From: Bacteroidetes bacterium GWF2_35_48
Lineage (GTDB): Bacteria > Bacteroidota > Bacteroidia > Bacteroidales > GWF2-35-48
Length of the DNA: 64,000 bases
Assembly (NCBI GenBank): GCA_001769125.1
Contig: MEOG01000140.1
Span: 4,420-68,419, forward strand
Reading direction: 5' to 3'
Positions 45,856 to 55,009 of the stretch are shown here, piece by piece (the first letter of the stretch is position 1; the number at the start of each line of letters is the position of its first letter). The notes under the pieces are model-generated. The model saw only the letters and a list, made by a program, of their open reading frames with translations. It made no database searches and was not told the DNA's origin. The translations under genes and the position numbers were made by a program.

Positions 45856-47451
45856 ATGAAAGCAATTTTTAACCCGTTTCTTATAGATAAGAAAATTGAT
45901 TTTTATTTAATTGGTATTTTATTATTAATTATCGGCATAATTATTTATAAATTACCCTTTTTGAATTTGCCTTATTATTGGGATGAAGCATGGTCTTATT
46001 CTGCTGCCATTGGAAAAATGTATGAGAGTGGTTTATCTTTAATGCCCGGGAGTATTCCCGCAGATAATTACAGAGGACATCCTTTACTTTTTTATTTTCT
46101 TGCGGCTGGCTGGATGAAAATTTTCGGTACAAGTTTAATTTCCGGACATAGTTTTGCTTTATCAATATCAATATTGCTTTTACTTTCTACCTATTTTTTT
46201 TGTAAAAAATTTATTTCTCCTGTTGTTGGATTTGTTTCCGTTTTGTTTTTTTCCCTACAACAATTATTTTTATCGCAGTCAACTTTTGTAATGCCGGAGA
46301 TGATGCTTGCTCTATGGACAATCCTTACACTTTATTTTTATTTGAAAAGGCAAAAAATACAATATATTATTTTTGCTTCTTTTGCTGTTTTTACAAAAGA
46401 ATCTGCACTTACGCTTCCCTTGGCATTATTTATTATGTCTTTTGTTGAAAACTATTTTATTCAAAAAAAAGAATGGAAAATAATTATCAAAGATTTGTTT
46501 TTTATCAGTGTGCCCGTTTTGCTGATTGGTCTTTTTTTTATTATTCAAAGAATAAAAATGGGTTGGTTTTTCTTCCCGGAACACGTTGGGTTAATAAAAT
46601 GGCATTGGTCTGATTTTCATAATAAAGCAGTAGTAATCTGGAATTTTATTTTTGATCTTCAAAGCAGAGCTTATATCTCAATTTTATTTATCGTTGTTAT
46701 TACTATTTTTTGGAAAATATATTCGTGGAATGAGCGTTTTGTTATTGCTCTTGCTGCATTAATTATCCCACAATTATTTATTGATTACATTAATTTTGAA
46801 ACCCAGATAAAATTTTGGATTTTATTAATATCTCTTTTGCTGTTTTATAAAAAAGTGTTTTATAAAATGTATGAGATAAATTTTGAGCATGCCCGTTTTG
46901 TTAATGCTGCTGGTTTATTCGTTTTTATTTACATTATATTTTCTGCCTTAAATTTTTATACTCATCGTTATTTATTAATTATTTTCCCACTCTTTTTTTT
47001 AATCGTTTTTTATTATGTTTTTCATATTTTAGAAAACAAACCTATTGTTAAAATTGTGTTGATATTTTTTGCGCTTTTTATGACAATAAGACAATTAGGA
47101 GGTCATAATAGATATGGGGATGATGATACCTATGTTAATGATATTTTGTGTCATCAGGAAGCAATTAAATATTGTGAGGATAATAGATTATATGACAAAT
47201 TAATATGTTGCGATTTTTTAATAGCTAAAGATTTGGCGAACCCTTATGCAGGATATTTAAAATCTAATAAAGTTTTTTTAAAAACAACTTATGATATAAA
47301 TAGTAATGCCGATTATTATATATTTAAAGGATCTCCTTATTGTAGTATAAAAGATTTTGCCTCTATAATACAAAGAAACAAGCTTGAAAGAGTCAAAGTT
47401 ATTGTTTATGGTTTTGTGAGGCTTGAAATATATAAAAGGAATAATACTTAA
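45856..47451 (+). CDS. ArnT/PMT-family (GT39-like) membrane glycosyltransferase
   Basis: A 531-residue GT-C fold enzyme that would transfer sugars from a polyprenyl-phosphate donor at the periplasmic face. The first external loop has the catalytic acidic pair in YYWDEAWSYS (Asp43/Glu44), followed by GHPLLFYFLAAGWMKIFG. Around ten hydrophobic helices follow, and the last ~100 residues form a soluble domain. Relatives modify lipid A, glycans or proteins; the acceptor is unknown. It is followed by two small secreted-protein genes on the same strand, but spacing over 100 bp argues against a tight operon. Confidence 0.85.
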   Translation: MKAIFNPFLIDKKIDFYLIGILLLIIGIIIYKLPFLNLPYYWDEAWSYSAAIGKMYESGLSLMPGSIPADNYRGHPLLFYFLAAGWMKIFGTSLISGHSFALSISILLLLSTYFFCKKFISPVVGFVSVLFFSLQQLFLSQSTFVMPEMMLALWTILTLYFYLKRQKIQYIIFASFAVFTKESALTLPLALFIMSFVENYFIQKKEWKIIIKDLFFISVPVLLIGLFFIIQRIKMGWFFFPEHVGLIKWHWSDFHNKAVVIWNFIFDLQSRAYISILFIVVITIFWKIYSWNERFVIALAALIIPQLFIDYINFETQIKFWILLISLLLFYKKVFYKMYEINFEHARFVNAAGLFVFIYIIFSALNFYTHRYLLIIFPLFFLIVFYYVFHILENKPIVKIVLIFFALFMTIRQLGGHNRYGDDDTYVNDILCHQEAIKYCEDNRLYDKLICCDFLIAKDLANPYAGYLKSNKVFLKTTYDINSNADYYIFKGSPYCSIKDFASIIQRNKLERVKVIVYGFVRLEIYKRNNT

Positions 47452-47564
47452 AATTGTATTTTATTTTATTACGATACATAGCAAGGCTTTAAAAGGCATG
47501 ATACAAAATGTTTATTTATCATACTTTTTTTTCAAGTTTAATTTTAATTAAAAAATAGAGTAAT

Positions 47565-48098
47565 ATGTCTGTTATTTTTAGATTAATGTTTTTTGTTTGT
47601 TCTTTATTTATATTTTTTTCATGTTCATCTATATCAAACAAACCTAATCAATTTGAAAAAATGATAGATACTACGAAATTATATTATATAGAGTCTGTTT
47701 ATAGTCATAAGTTTTTGGATATAGATAAAGGATCGGTTGATGATGGCGCAAATTTAATTCAATTCTCATTTAATGGTATGGATAACCAAAAGTTTAAATT
47801 CAGACTTTTGCCTGATGGTTTTTACAATATTATTTCCGTAAAAAGCGGTAAATATTTAGATGTTAAAAATAATTCAGTTGAAAGCGGAACAAATATAATT
47901 CAATGGAATTGTAATAATGCGGAAAATCAAAAGTTTGATGTTGTTTTTCAAAATGATGGAAATGTAAATATTTTCTCTAAAGTAAGCGGAAAATGTTTTG
48001 ATGTAAATGCTGGGAGTATGGAAAACGCTGTTTCTATTGTTCAGTGGGATTATTCCAATAGCCATAATCAAAAATTTGCAATTAAAATAGTTCAATAA
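47565..48098 (+). CDS. Ricin-B-type lectin lipoprotein
   Basis: A 177-residue lipoprotein (lipobox IFFSCSS near 20) whose mature part is one beta-trefoil of three ~42-residue repeats: FLDIDKGSVDDGANLIQFSFNG, YLDVKNNSVESGTNIIQWNCNN and CFDVNAGSMENAVSIVQWDYSN, each ending in a QxW/QxF-NQKF motif. This is the RICIN-type carbohydrate-binding fold. Probably an outer-membrane-anchored sugar-binding protein. It lies between the GT39 gene and the LCCL protein; no catalytic domain is attached. Confidence 0.88.
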   Translation: MSVIFRLMFFVCSLFIFFSCSSISNKPNQFEKMIDTTKLYYIESVYSHKFLDIDKGSVDDGANLIQFSFNGMDNQKFKFRLLPDGFYNIISVKSGKYLDVKNNSVESGTNIIQWNCNNAENQKFDVVFQNDGNVNIFSKVSGKCFDVNAGSMENAVSIVQWDYSNSHNQKFAIKIVQ

Positions 48099-48114
48099 TT
48101 TTTTTACTTATTTA

Positions 48115-48122
48115 TATTTTTG
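48115..48122 (+). promoter_or_regulatory. -7 element TATTTTTG for the LCCL gene
   Basis: A perfect TAnnTTTG 46 bp before the ATG at 48169; no clear TTTG is found at the expected spacing upstream. Confidence 0.45.
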
Positions 48123-48168
48123 TACTTTCGTGTTTATTCCCGAGTAATAATTTAATAAATCCAATATT

Positions 48169-49188
48169 ATGAGGAAAAACCTACTTTTTATCAGCTTAAT
48201 GTTTCTGCCATTTATTGTAAATGCGCAGAATAACTCAGTTTTAAACAATCCTCAGAATCTATCTCAATACAGGAATAACAAAGGTACTACTTATACAATA
48301 AAATTAACAGGGACAGATCAGGGTTCTGTTTGGGGTGGCGCAGACGGGTATTATACAGATGATTCCCGTATAGGGAAAGCAGTAGTACATGCTGGTCTTT
48401 TAAAAATTGGTCAGGAAGGTCTTGTGAAAGTAACGATTCTACCGGGTCAGCCAAAATATACCGGCAGCACAAAAAATGGAATAACGACTAATAATTATGG
48501 CTCTTTTTTGGGTAGCTATAAATTTGAATCTGTTTCACCAGATGCAGGCTCTCAAAGTACCTCAATTATAAATAATCCACAAAACCTATCACAATACCGT
48601 AAAAATACCGGTACAACCTATACCATTAAGTTAACAGGGACGGATCAGGGTTCTGTTTGGGGTGGTACAGACGGGTTTTATACTGATGATTCCCGTATTG
48701 GGAAAGCAGTAGTACATGCAGGTCTTTTAAAAATTGGTCAGGAAGGTCTTGTAAAAGTTACGATTTTACCGGGTCAGTCAAAATATACCGGTAGCACAAA
48801 AAATGGTATAACAACCAATAATTATGGTCCGTTTATGGGAAGCTATAAATTTGAATCCGTTTTACCAAATGCAGGCTCTCAAAGTACTTCAATTATAGAT
48901 AATCCACAAAACCTATCTCAATACCGTAAAAATACCGGTACAACCTATACCATTAAAGTAACAGGGACTGATCAGGGTTCTGTTTGGGGTGGTGCAGACG
49001 GGTACTATACTGATGATTCTCGTATTGGGAAAGCAGTAGTACATGCTGGTCTTTTAAAAGTTGGTCAGGAAGGTCTTGTGAAAGTTACAATTTTACAGGG
49101 TCAGCCAAAATATATCGGTAGCACAAAAAATGGTATAACGACTAATAATTATGGTTCGTTTTTGGGTAGTTATAAATTTGAAAAGTAA
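48169..49188 (+). CDS. Secreted protein of three tandem LCCL domains
   Basis: A 339-residue protein: a signal peptide (MRKNLLFISLMFLPFIVNAQ), then three 109-residue repeats. Each contains the LCCL-domain core: SVWGGADGYYTDDS, then AVVHAGLL, VTILPGQPKYTGS, NGITTNNYG and GSYKFE. The first LCCL cysteines are not conserved. The repeats are encoded by DNA with a 327-bp period and very high identity, so the triplication is recent or maintained by conversion. LCCL domains bind lipids or LPS in several eukaryotic and bacterial proteins; the ligand here is unknown. There is no T9SS tail; the protein ends at the last domain. Confidence 0.88.
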   Translation: MRKNLLFISLMFLPFIVNAQNNSVLNNPQNLSQYRNNKGTTYTIKLTGTDQGSVWGGADGYYTDDSRIGKAVVHAGLLKIGQEGLVKVTILPGQPKYTGSTKNGITTNNYGSFLGSYKFESVSPDAGSQSTSIINNPQNLSQYRKNTGTTYTIKLTGTDQGSVWGGTDGFYTDDSRIGKAVVHAGLLKIGQEGLVKVTILPGQSKYTGSTKNGITTNNYGPFMGSYKFESVLPNAGSQSTSIIDNPQNLSQYRKNTGTTYTIKVTGTDQGSVWGGADGYYTDDSRIGKAVVHAGLLKVGQEGLVKVTILQGQPKYIGSTKNGITTNNYGSFLGSYKFEK

Positions 49189-49274
49189 TTTATTTAGTGG
49201 TTTTGTAATTAATTTTTAGCAATAATATTTAATTTTTGGTTATCAGTATTGAGTATTAATTTAACATTAAGATT

Positions 49275-50354
49275 ATGAGAAAAAATCTACTTTTTATCAG
49301 TTTAATGTTTCTCGCATTTATTGTAAATGCGCAGATAACAATTACAGAATCGGATGTATTAACTATCGGCGAGTCAAATATCAGCGCAGTAGATACATTA
49401 CCTTCACGCATCAGTGCTATTTCTCCCGGTTCGGCCGGAGCAAATCAAACTTGGACGTTTACAACTGTTGTCCAGATTTATAATGATACGGTTGAAGCTG
49501 TAAACCCAACGGGTATTCCCTATGCTTCATCTTACCCGAATGCAAACATTGTTGTAAATACCAGATTTAACAATTTCCCTTCACATTATTATTTAAAGAA
49601 AGATGCGAATGATCTTTTTGTTTATGGAATTTCTGCTGATGTTGCCAATACGCAATCATTAACGAATGTCCCCTTTACTCCGGGATTTTCGTTGATAAAA
49701 TTCCCTTCTACTTATAACAGCACTTTTACGGATAATTATAAATCTTATTTGCAAATGCCAGCACCTCCGAATCAGTTGAATGCTGATTCTATTAAAAGAA
49801 ATGCTCATACAAACAGGGTTAGTCTTGTTGATACTTATGGCTCTCTCACAACACCTACAGGTACTTTCCCGAACACAATCCGGCAGAAAGTTACTGAAAT
49901 TACTATTGATACGATGTGGGCAAAAATTCCCATCGTTGGCTGGTATCAGATTTCAACATCAAACGATACTATTGTTACCTACTCATGGTGGGCACAGGAA
50001 ATCGGAATGCCTGTTTGCGAAATTGAACATTATCCTCATGTAACTCCCACAACAAATCAGGTAAAATGGTACATTGATCCTGCATCTTATATTGCTCAGG
50101 AAAATTTGAGTCAGAGCTCTTTTGTTTACCCAAATCCTGCATCAGATGAGATAATTGTAACCATGCTTGATTCAAATAAAGAATATGTAATTTCAATTTT
50201 TGATATGTTAGGCAAAGAGATAAAAAAGAAAATTATTTTGAATGAGAATCTGGTGAAATTGAATACAGATAATATGCCCAATGGCTTATACATGTTGAAT
50301 ATTATTGAAAACGGAAAGCCTGTTAAAGCAGAAAAGATTTTAATAAGCAGATAA
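49275..50354 (+). CDS. T9SS-secreted protein of unknown function
   Basis: A 359-residue protein sharing its entire signal peptide, and the 5' nucleotide sequence around it, with the LCCL gene just upstream (19 of 20 residues identical). The mature domain (about 21-270) is beta-rich with a WTFTTVVQIYNDT strand and a WWAQEIGMPVCEIEHYPHV end and is unrecognised. The last ~75 residues are a type A sorting domain (FVYPNPASDEIIVTM, then MPNGLYMLNIIENGKPVKAEKILI), so it is predicted T9SS cargo exposed at the surface. Confidence 0.85.
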   Translation: MRKNLLFISLMFLAFIVNAQITITESDVLTIGESNISAVDTLPSRISAISPGSAGANQTWTFTTVVQIYNDTVEAVNPTGIPYASSYPNANIVVNTRFNNFPSHYYLKKDANDLFVYGISADVANTQSLTNVPFTPGFSLIKFPSTYNSTFTDNYKSYLQMPAPPNQLNADSIKRNAHTNRVSLVDTYGSLTTPTGTFPNTIRQKVTEITIDTMWAKIPIVGWYQISTSNDTIVTYSWWAQEIGMPVCEIEHYPHVTPTTNQVKWYIDPASYIAQENLSQSSFVYPNPASDEIIVTMLDSNKEYVISIFDMLGKEIKKKIILNENLVKLNTDNMPNGLYMLNIIENGKPVKAEKILISR

Positions 50355-50424
50355 TAATTCAAAAACCGTTGGTTGAGCATGTCGAAATCAGCAGTTTTTT
50401 TATTTAATCCCTGCAAGAAAACTC

Positions 50425-50573
50425 AGTGTCAGATAAGAAAACGTCAAGTTCAAGGTGATACATTGAGCTTGCCGAAATGCTTTCGAAGACCTGAAAATCA
50501 AGAGTGTACTAATGTACATGATTGCTTTTCAGGTCGAGAGTAACGCTGAAATTGGCGTTTTCTTGCTGACACT
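50425..50573 (+). repeat. Structured repeat family, copy D
   Basis: A 149-bp copy: outer arms AGTGTCAG...CTGACACT, GAAAACGTCAA/TTGGCGTTTTC arms inside, an inner stem GACCTGAAAA/TTTTCAGGTC, and an apical TGTAC/GTACA hairpin. Its end plus one base forms the TAG stop of the PagL-like gene on the other strand, just as copy B does for the LolC-type gene. Confidence 0.82.
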
Positions 50574-51651
50574 ATTTTATAAATCGGTATCCCAATCCCC
50601 ATTCAATGTAATCTGCAACGCCCAGATGGGCTTTCAGTGATATGTTCGTGAAGAAATTTTTAGAAACATTATATCGGAAATATAATCTTGTGTACAAAGG
50701 GAAAAATGGTTCTTCAGTATACCATGTGTAAATCCCCAGATTCGCCCCTATAGAAAATTTTTTAATAAGAAACTCATGCGACACGTAAATCCCATTACGA
50801 AGGGCATTTTTAAATCTGACTTCTTCTTTTGATGATTCTTCATAAACTGTTTCGTCATAAAAAATATCTGTTCCTCCTCCAATTTTTCTTTTGTGATTTA
50901 TCTGACGTGAAAAACACAGGGACAAGGAAGACATAAAAAAATTAGAACCCCGCGGAGGTGGTATTGATTTTGTGCCCACAGCATACAAAACTGTAAATTC
51001 ATTTTTTTTAATACATGAAGGAATTTCAAGTTTATTGAATTCCTCTTCATATTCGTTAAAATAATAACGTAATCCGATATCTGCATTTGCAACATTAATC
51101 CCAAGATTGGGCTGCGCAATTGCTCCGTTTGAATAATGACAGGCTCCGATTCCTCCTATTATTTCAATTTTTTTATTAATTCTGTAAGCTGCATTAAGGT
51201 GTACGTTGAAATATACATTCAAATGAGTGCCAATAGCAAGATTCATGTAGTTTTCTTTGTAATCCCATTTTCTGGTAATATAGGAAGCGCCTATCGCAAA
51301 ATGATAATTCAAACTAAATTTTTTTGTACGATAAAAAGGAGAATTCAAATATGCATATAAAGCATGAACCTGACCCAGTAATTTGGGATCGCCAAGGTTT
51401 GCAAAATAATAACCCGCTCCATATTCTGGATACCGGTACAATTGTTCCCATAAATCAATTCCGTTTGTTTGTCGCCCCAATTCAATCTGCATTGATCCAA
51501 CATGCCGCATCAGATTTCCCATAGATTCACGATGCCGGATAAGTGCGCCATAACCAAACTTTCCTTTTATAAAAAAATTAGGAATGCTGTCTCTCCCTGC
51601 AATAGACGAAATAGAAATAAATAAAAATAATATAATAATATAGTGCCGCAT
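50572..51651 (-). CDS. PagL-like lipid A deacylase (acyloxyacyl hydrolase family)
   Basis: A 359-residue outer-membrane protein with a signal peptide (MRHYIIILFLFISISSIAG). Beta strands alternate throughout and the chain ends in an aromatic-rich strand (WGLGYRFIK). The segment GACHYSNGAIAQPNLGIN near 165-180 contains the His-x-Ser-Asn-Gly catalytic motif of PagL, the 3-O-deacylase of lipid A. The family barrel is ~180 residues; this protein is twice that, with an additional C-terminal barrel-like half, as in other Bacteroidota members annotated acyloxyacyl hydrolase. LPS remodelling is likely. Its stop codon is built from repeat copy D. Confidence 0.82.
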   Translation of the reverse strand: MRHYIIILFLFISISSIAGRDSIPNFFIKGKFGYGALIRHRESMGNLMRHVGSMQIELGRQTNGIDLWEQLYRYPEYGAGYYFANLGDPKLLGQVHALYAYLNSPFYRTKKFSLNYHFAIGASYITRKWDYKENYMNLAIGTHLNVYFNVHLNAAYRINKKIEIIGGIGACHYSNGAIAQPNLGINVANADIGLRYYFNEYEEEFNKLEIPSCIKKNEFTVLYAVGTKSIPPPRGSNFFMSSLSLCFSRQINHKRKIGGGTDIFYDETVYEESSKEEVRFKNALRNGIYVSHEFLIKKFSIGANLGIYTWYTEEPFFPLYTRLYFRYNVSKNFFTNISLKAHLGVADYIEWGLGYRFIK

Positions 51652-51852
51652 CGCTAAATTTTAATCATTACAAAGAAATAAAAATTTCGCAGCATTTTAT
51701 CTTAATTGAAATATGAATATGCAACTCAAAAAATATTCTGCATGAGAAAAAGAATTAAGTCAATAGGAAATTCAATAGATATACAATTGTTAGTTTAATA
51801 GATGTACAATAGTGCAACAATAGATGTTCAATAGATGTTCGATAGATGTACA

Positions 51853-52018
51853 ATTGTATTCCTACCGAATTCCTATTGTATTCCTACCGAATTCCAATTG
51901 TATTTCTACCGAATTCCAATTGTATTCCTACTGAATTCCTATTGTATTCCTACCGAATTCCTATTGTATTCCTACCGAATTCCTATTGTATTCCTACCGA
52001 ATTCCTATTGTATTCCAA
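51853..52018 (+). repeat. 22-bp tandem repeat (minisatellite)
   Basis: Seven full units of ATTGTATTCCTACCGAATTC-type sequence start every 22 bp from 51853, with a partial eighth. Upstream (51798-51850) lies a looser series of AATAGATGTTC words. Both lie between the PagL-like and aminopeptidase genes. Frames through it repeat Pro-Thr-Glu-Phe or Tyr-Arg-Ile-Pro words and are not taken as genes. Confidence 0.85.
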
Positions 52019-52107
52019 TCTAACATCAATTCTTAATTCGTAAAAAAATAAATACTCCAAACATTTTATTATTTTTACAAGCGTGAAAATTAAATTAGAA
52101 CTTTAAA

Positions 52108-53568
52108 ATGAGACTTGTTGTAAAAATTAAAGATAAAATTAATTCTTCCGATCATCTGGTAATTATTACTACCGGAAATAATTTCTTAAATGAATATTCA
52201 TTCTCTGTTCTTGAGAAAAATTTCATTAAGGATTCAATAAAAAATAAGGAAAAGCTAATCAGCATTAATCAGTACAAACGTTGGATATTTATTTGCATTC
52301 CCGATAAAGGGAAAGATAAGTATCAGCAACAGGAGAATTTTAGAAAAGCTGCTTATAAATTATATGCCGTTTTAAAGACAAAAAAAATTACTTCTGTTAC
52401 GATTTCTGATATCAAAAAAAATATTCAAAATTCTATTTCTTTTGCAGAGGGATTAGCTTTGAGCAATTATCAGTTTTTGAAATATTTTAAAAATGCAAAG
52501 GAAAAAGAGTCAAAACTTCAAGAGATTTTTATTCAATTACCAAAATCTGCAGATTCATCCATAGAAAAGCTAAATGCCGTAATTGAGGCTGTATATACTG
52601 CAAGAAATCTTGTGAATGAACCTTCGAATTTTTTAACCGCAACGCAACTTGCAAAAGAAGCGAAAGAATTTTGTGTGTCTGCCGGGTGTCGTGTTGAAAT
52701 TTTTGAAAAGAAGAGAATTGAAGCATTGAAAATGGGCGGTCTGCTTGCTGTTAATAAGGGAAGCGTTGATCCTCCTACATTCACAACAATAGAATGGAAA
52801 CCCGCGAAGTCTAAGAATAAAAAACCAATTATACTCGTGGGGAAAGGTTTGGTTTTTGATACAGGGGGATTATCACTGAAATCAACTGCCGGTATGGATG
52901 CCATGAAGTCTGATATGGGAGGTGCGGCTGCAGTAATAGGTACAATGTATGCTGTAGCGAAAGCAAAGCTTCCGGTTCATATTATTGGTCTTATTCCGTC
53001 TACAGATAACCGCCCGGGAGTCAATGCCTATGCGCCCCAGGATGTAATTAAAATGCACAACGGCTTAATGGTGGAGGTTTTAAATACAGACGCTGAAGGG
53101 CGTTTAATACTTGCTGATGCCTTAAGTTATGCCAAGCAATTTAATCCCGAATTAGTTATTGATCTTGCTACTCTTACAGGGGCAGCAACTGTAGCTACAG
53201 GACAGCACGGTATTGTGGCAATGGGAACAGCATCCGATAAATTTTTTGATGCGCTCGATAAAAGCGGGTATAATGTTTACGAACGTATTGTGCGCTTCCC
53301 GCTTTGGGATGAATACAAAGAATATATCAAATCTGATATTGCGGATATTAAAAATGTTGGAAACAGAGAAGCAGGAGCAATCACTGCAGGAAAATTTCTC
53401 GAGTGTTTTACAAAATATCCTTGGATACACCTTGATATTGCCGGCAGTGCTTATCTGGATTATCAGACGCATTACCGTGGAAAAGCCGGATCCGGAATCG
53501 GAGTACGCCTTTTATTTGATTTTTTTAGAAATTACACGGTGGGAAAATTTAATTCAAAATATTTTTAA
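52108..53568 (+). CDS. pepA: Leucyl aminopeptidase (M17 family)
   Basis: A cytoplasmic two-metal exopeptidase. The 486 residues contain an N-terminal macro-like domain and the catalytic C-terminal domain with GLVFDTGGLSLKS (metal Lys/Asp near 250), the signature NTDAEGRLILADAL (near 330-343), and the TGAATVATG and IDLATL motifs. Length is typical. The gene stands alone; the 22-bp tandem repeat lies just upstream. Confidence 0.96.
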   Translation: MRLVVKIKDKINSSDHLVIITTGNNFLNEYSFSVLEKNFIKDSIKNKEKLISINQYKRWIFICIPDKGKDKYQQQENFRKAAYKLYAVLKTKKITSVTISDIKKNIQNSISFAEGLALSNYQFLKYFKNAKEKESKLQEIFIQLPKSADSSIEKLNAVIEAVYTARNLVNEPSNFLTATQLAKEAKEFCVSAGCRVEIFEKKRIEALKMGGLLAVNKGSVDPPTFTTIEWKPAKSKNKKPIILVGKGLVFDTGGLSLKSTAGMDAMKSDMGGAAAVIGTMYAVAKAKLPVHIIGLIPSTDNRPGVNAYAPQDVIKMHNGLMVEVLNTDAEGRLILADALSYAKQFNPELVIDLATLTGAATVATGQHGIVAMGTASDKFFDALDKSGYNVYERIVRFPLWDEYKEYIKSDIADIKNVGNREAGAITAGKFLECFTKYPWIHLDIAGSAYLDYQTHYRGKAGSGIGVRLLFDFFRNYTVGKFNSKYF

Positions 53569-53724
53569 CTAATGCTATGCACATTGTGGATAATGTAGGA
53601 CTTCCGACTTCGGACACACAAAAAAAACATTTTGCGAAGCAAAAGTAATAAAGAAAAAAATCATACACATCAAATTGCATCAATCATATAATTTTCAAAT
53701 TAATAAATTTTCAAATTAAAATAC

Positions 53725-54783
53725 ATGGAACGTAAAATTATAAAAGTCGGAATAACACAGGGAGACATCAACGGAATAGGTTATGAAGTAATTATTAAAA
53801 CCCTTATGGATCCAAGAATGCTTGAAATATGCACACCCATTGTATATGGCTCTCCTAAAGTTTTTGCTTATTATCGCAAAGCGCTGAACATTGTAAATTT
53901 CAGCTTGAACAGCATACGCAGCGCAGATGAAGCCTTGCCGAAAAAAGCCTATATTATTAATTGCCTCGATGATAATGTAAAAGTAGAAATCGGACAGGTA
54001 ACCTCCGCCGGAGGAGAGGCTGCTGCTATTTCTTTAAAAAGAGCTACCGATGAATTGAAAGCAGGGAAAATAGATGTTCTGGTAACAGCTCCTATTAATA
54101 AGCAAAACATTCAATCGAAAGATTTTAATTTTCCGGGGCATACAGAATATCTTGCAAAAAAATTTGATACAGAAAATTATCTGATGCTGCTTGCATGCGA
54201 CCGCATTAAAGTGGGACTCGTAACTTCTCATGTTCCGATTGCAGAAGTTCCTAAGTTAATTACCAAAGAAAATATTCTGAATAAATTAAGAATTATTAAT
54301 GATTCGTTAAAAAAAGATTTTGCTGTAATCAAACCTAAAATAGCAGTTTTGAGTCTGAATCCTCATTGCGGTGACAGTGGTTTGCTTGGTACTGAAGAAA
54401 AAAACATAATTATTCCTGCAGTAGAGCAAGCTAGAGAAGAAAAAATTTTAGCTACCGGACCTTATGCTGCAGACGGTTTTTTTGGTTGTGGCGCCCATAT
54501 AAAATTTGATGCAATTCTTGCAATGTATCACGATCAGGGGCTGGCTCCTTTTAAAGCAATTGCATTTGAAGAAGGTGTTAATTACACAGCTGGGTTGCCA
54601 TTTATCCGTACGTCTCCTGCTCATGGAGTAGGATATGACATTGCAGGCAAAGGTGTAGCAGATGAAAGTTCATTCAGACAAGCTTTGTATATGGCTTGCG
54701 ATATTTTTCACAATCGGAAAGTGTATGCTGAAATAAATAAAAACCCTCTGCCTTTTAGTAATGATAAAGCCAAGGACTCTTAG
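53725..54783 (+). CDS. pdxA: 4-hydroxythreonine-4-phosphate dehydrogenase
   Basis: An NAD-dependent enzyme of pyridoxal phosphate synthesis (DXP-dependent route), yielding 3-amino-2-oxopropyl phosphate. It has GITQGDINGIGYE at the N-terminus, the substrate/metal segments LVTAPINK and FPGHTEYLA (metal His), LNPHCGDSG and MYHDQGLAPFK (metal His), and the closing SPAHGVGYDIAGKG. 352 residues is normal. pdxJ is not in the window. The PLP enzyme at 5.7 kb is one possible consumer. Confidence 0.96.
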   Translation: MERKIIKVGITQGDINGIGYEVIIKTLMDPRMLEICTPIVYGSPKVFAYYRKALNIVNFSLNSIRSADEALPKKAYIINCLDDNVKVEIGQVTSAGGEAAAISLKRATDELKAGKIDVLVTAPINKQNIQSKDFNFPGHTEYLAKKFDTENYLMLLACDRIKVGLVTSHVPIAEVPKLITKENILNKLRIINDSLKKDFAVIKPKIAVLSLNPHCGDSGLLGTEEKNIIIPAVEQAREEKILATGPYAADGFFGCGAHIKFDAILAMYHDQGLAPFKAIAFEEGVNYTAGLPFIRTSPAHGVGYDIAGKGVADESSFRQALYMACDIFHNRKVYAEINKNPLPFSNDKAKDS

Positions 54784-54811
54784 TGGGATTTTTTATTTCC
54801 CTAATTAATAT

Positions 54812-55009
54812 TACATTTGCATCGAAAATATTAAAAATTAATTTTTAAATGGACGACGGACCTGCCTTATATTATCAGACTTACTCCTTCTGGGGCAGGG
54901 ATCGTTTTACCAAATAATCTTTTGCTGCCGAAGAATAGTTTTCGGATAATCTGCCTTTTACATAGGTTTCTTTGTCCTGGTTTTTATAAAACCTTTAATT
55001 CGTATTGCT
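54812..55009 (+). promoter_or_regulatory. Promoter and structured leader of the CorA gene
   Basis: TACATTTG at 54812-54819 is a perfect -7 element almost 200 bp before the corA start, so the transcript would have a long leader. That leader contains complementary CTGCC/GGCAG and CTTTTGCTGCCGAAG-like segments and a 22-codon frame from 54850. No known Mg2+ riboswitch is recognised. Confidence 0.35.

Noticed and set aside
51835-52043. Two overlapping frames through the 22-bp tandem repeat
   Set aside because: Pure translation of the minisatellite with no signal peptide or start context.
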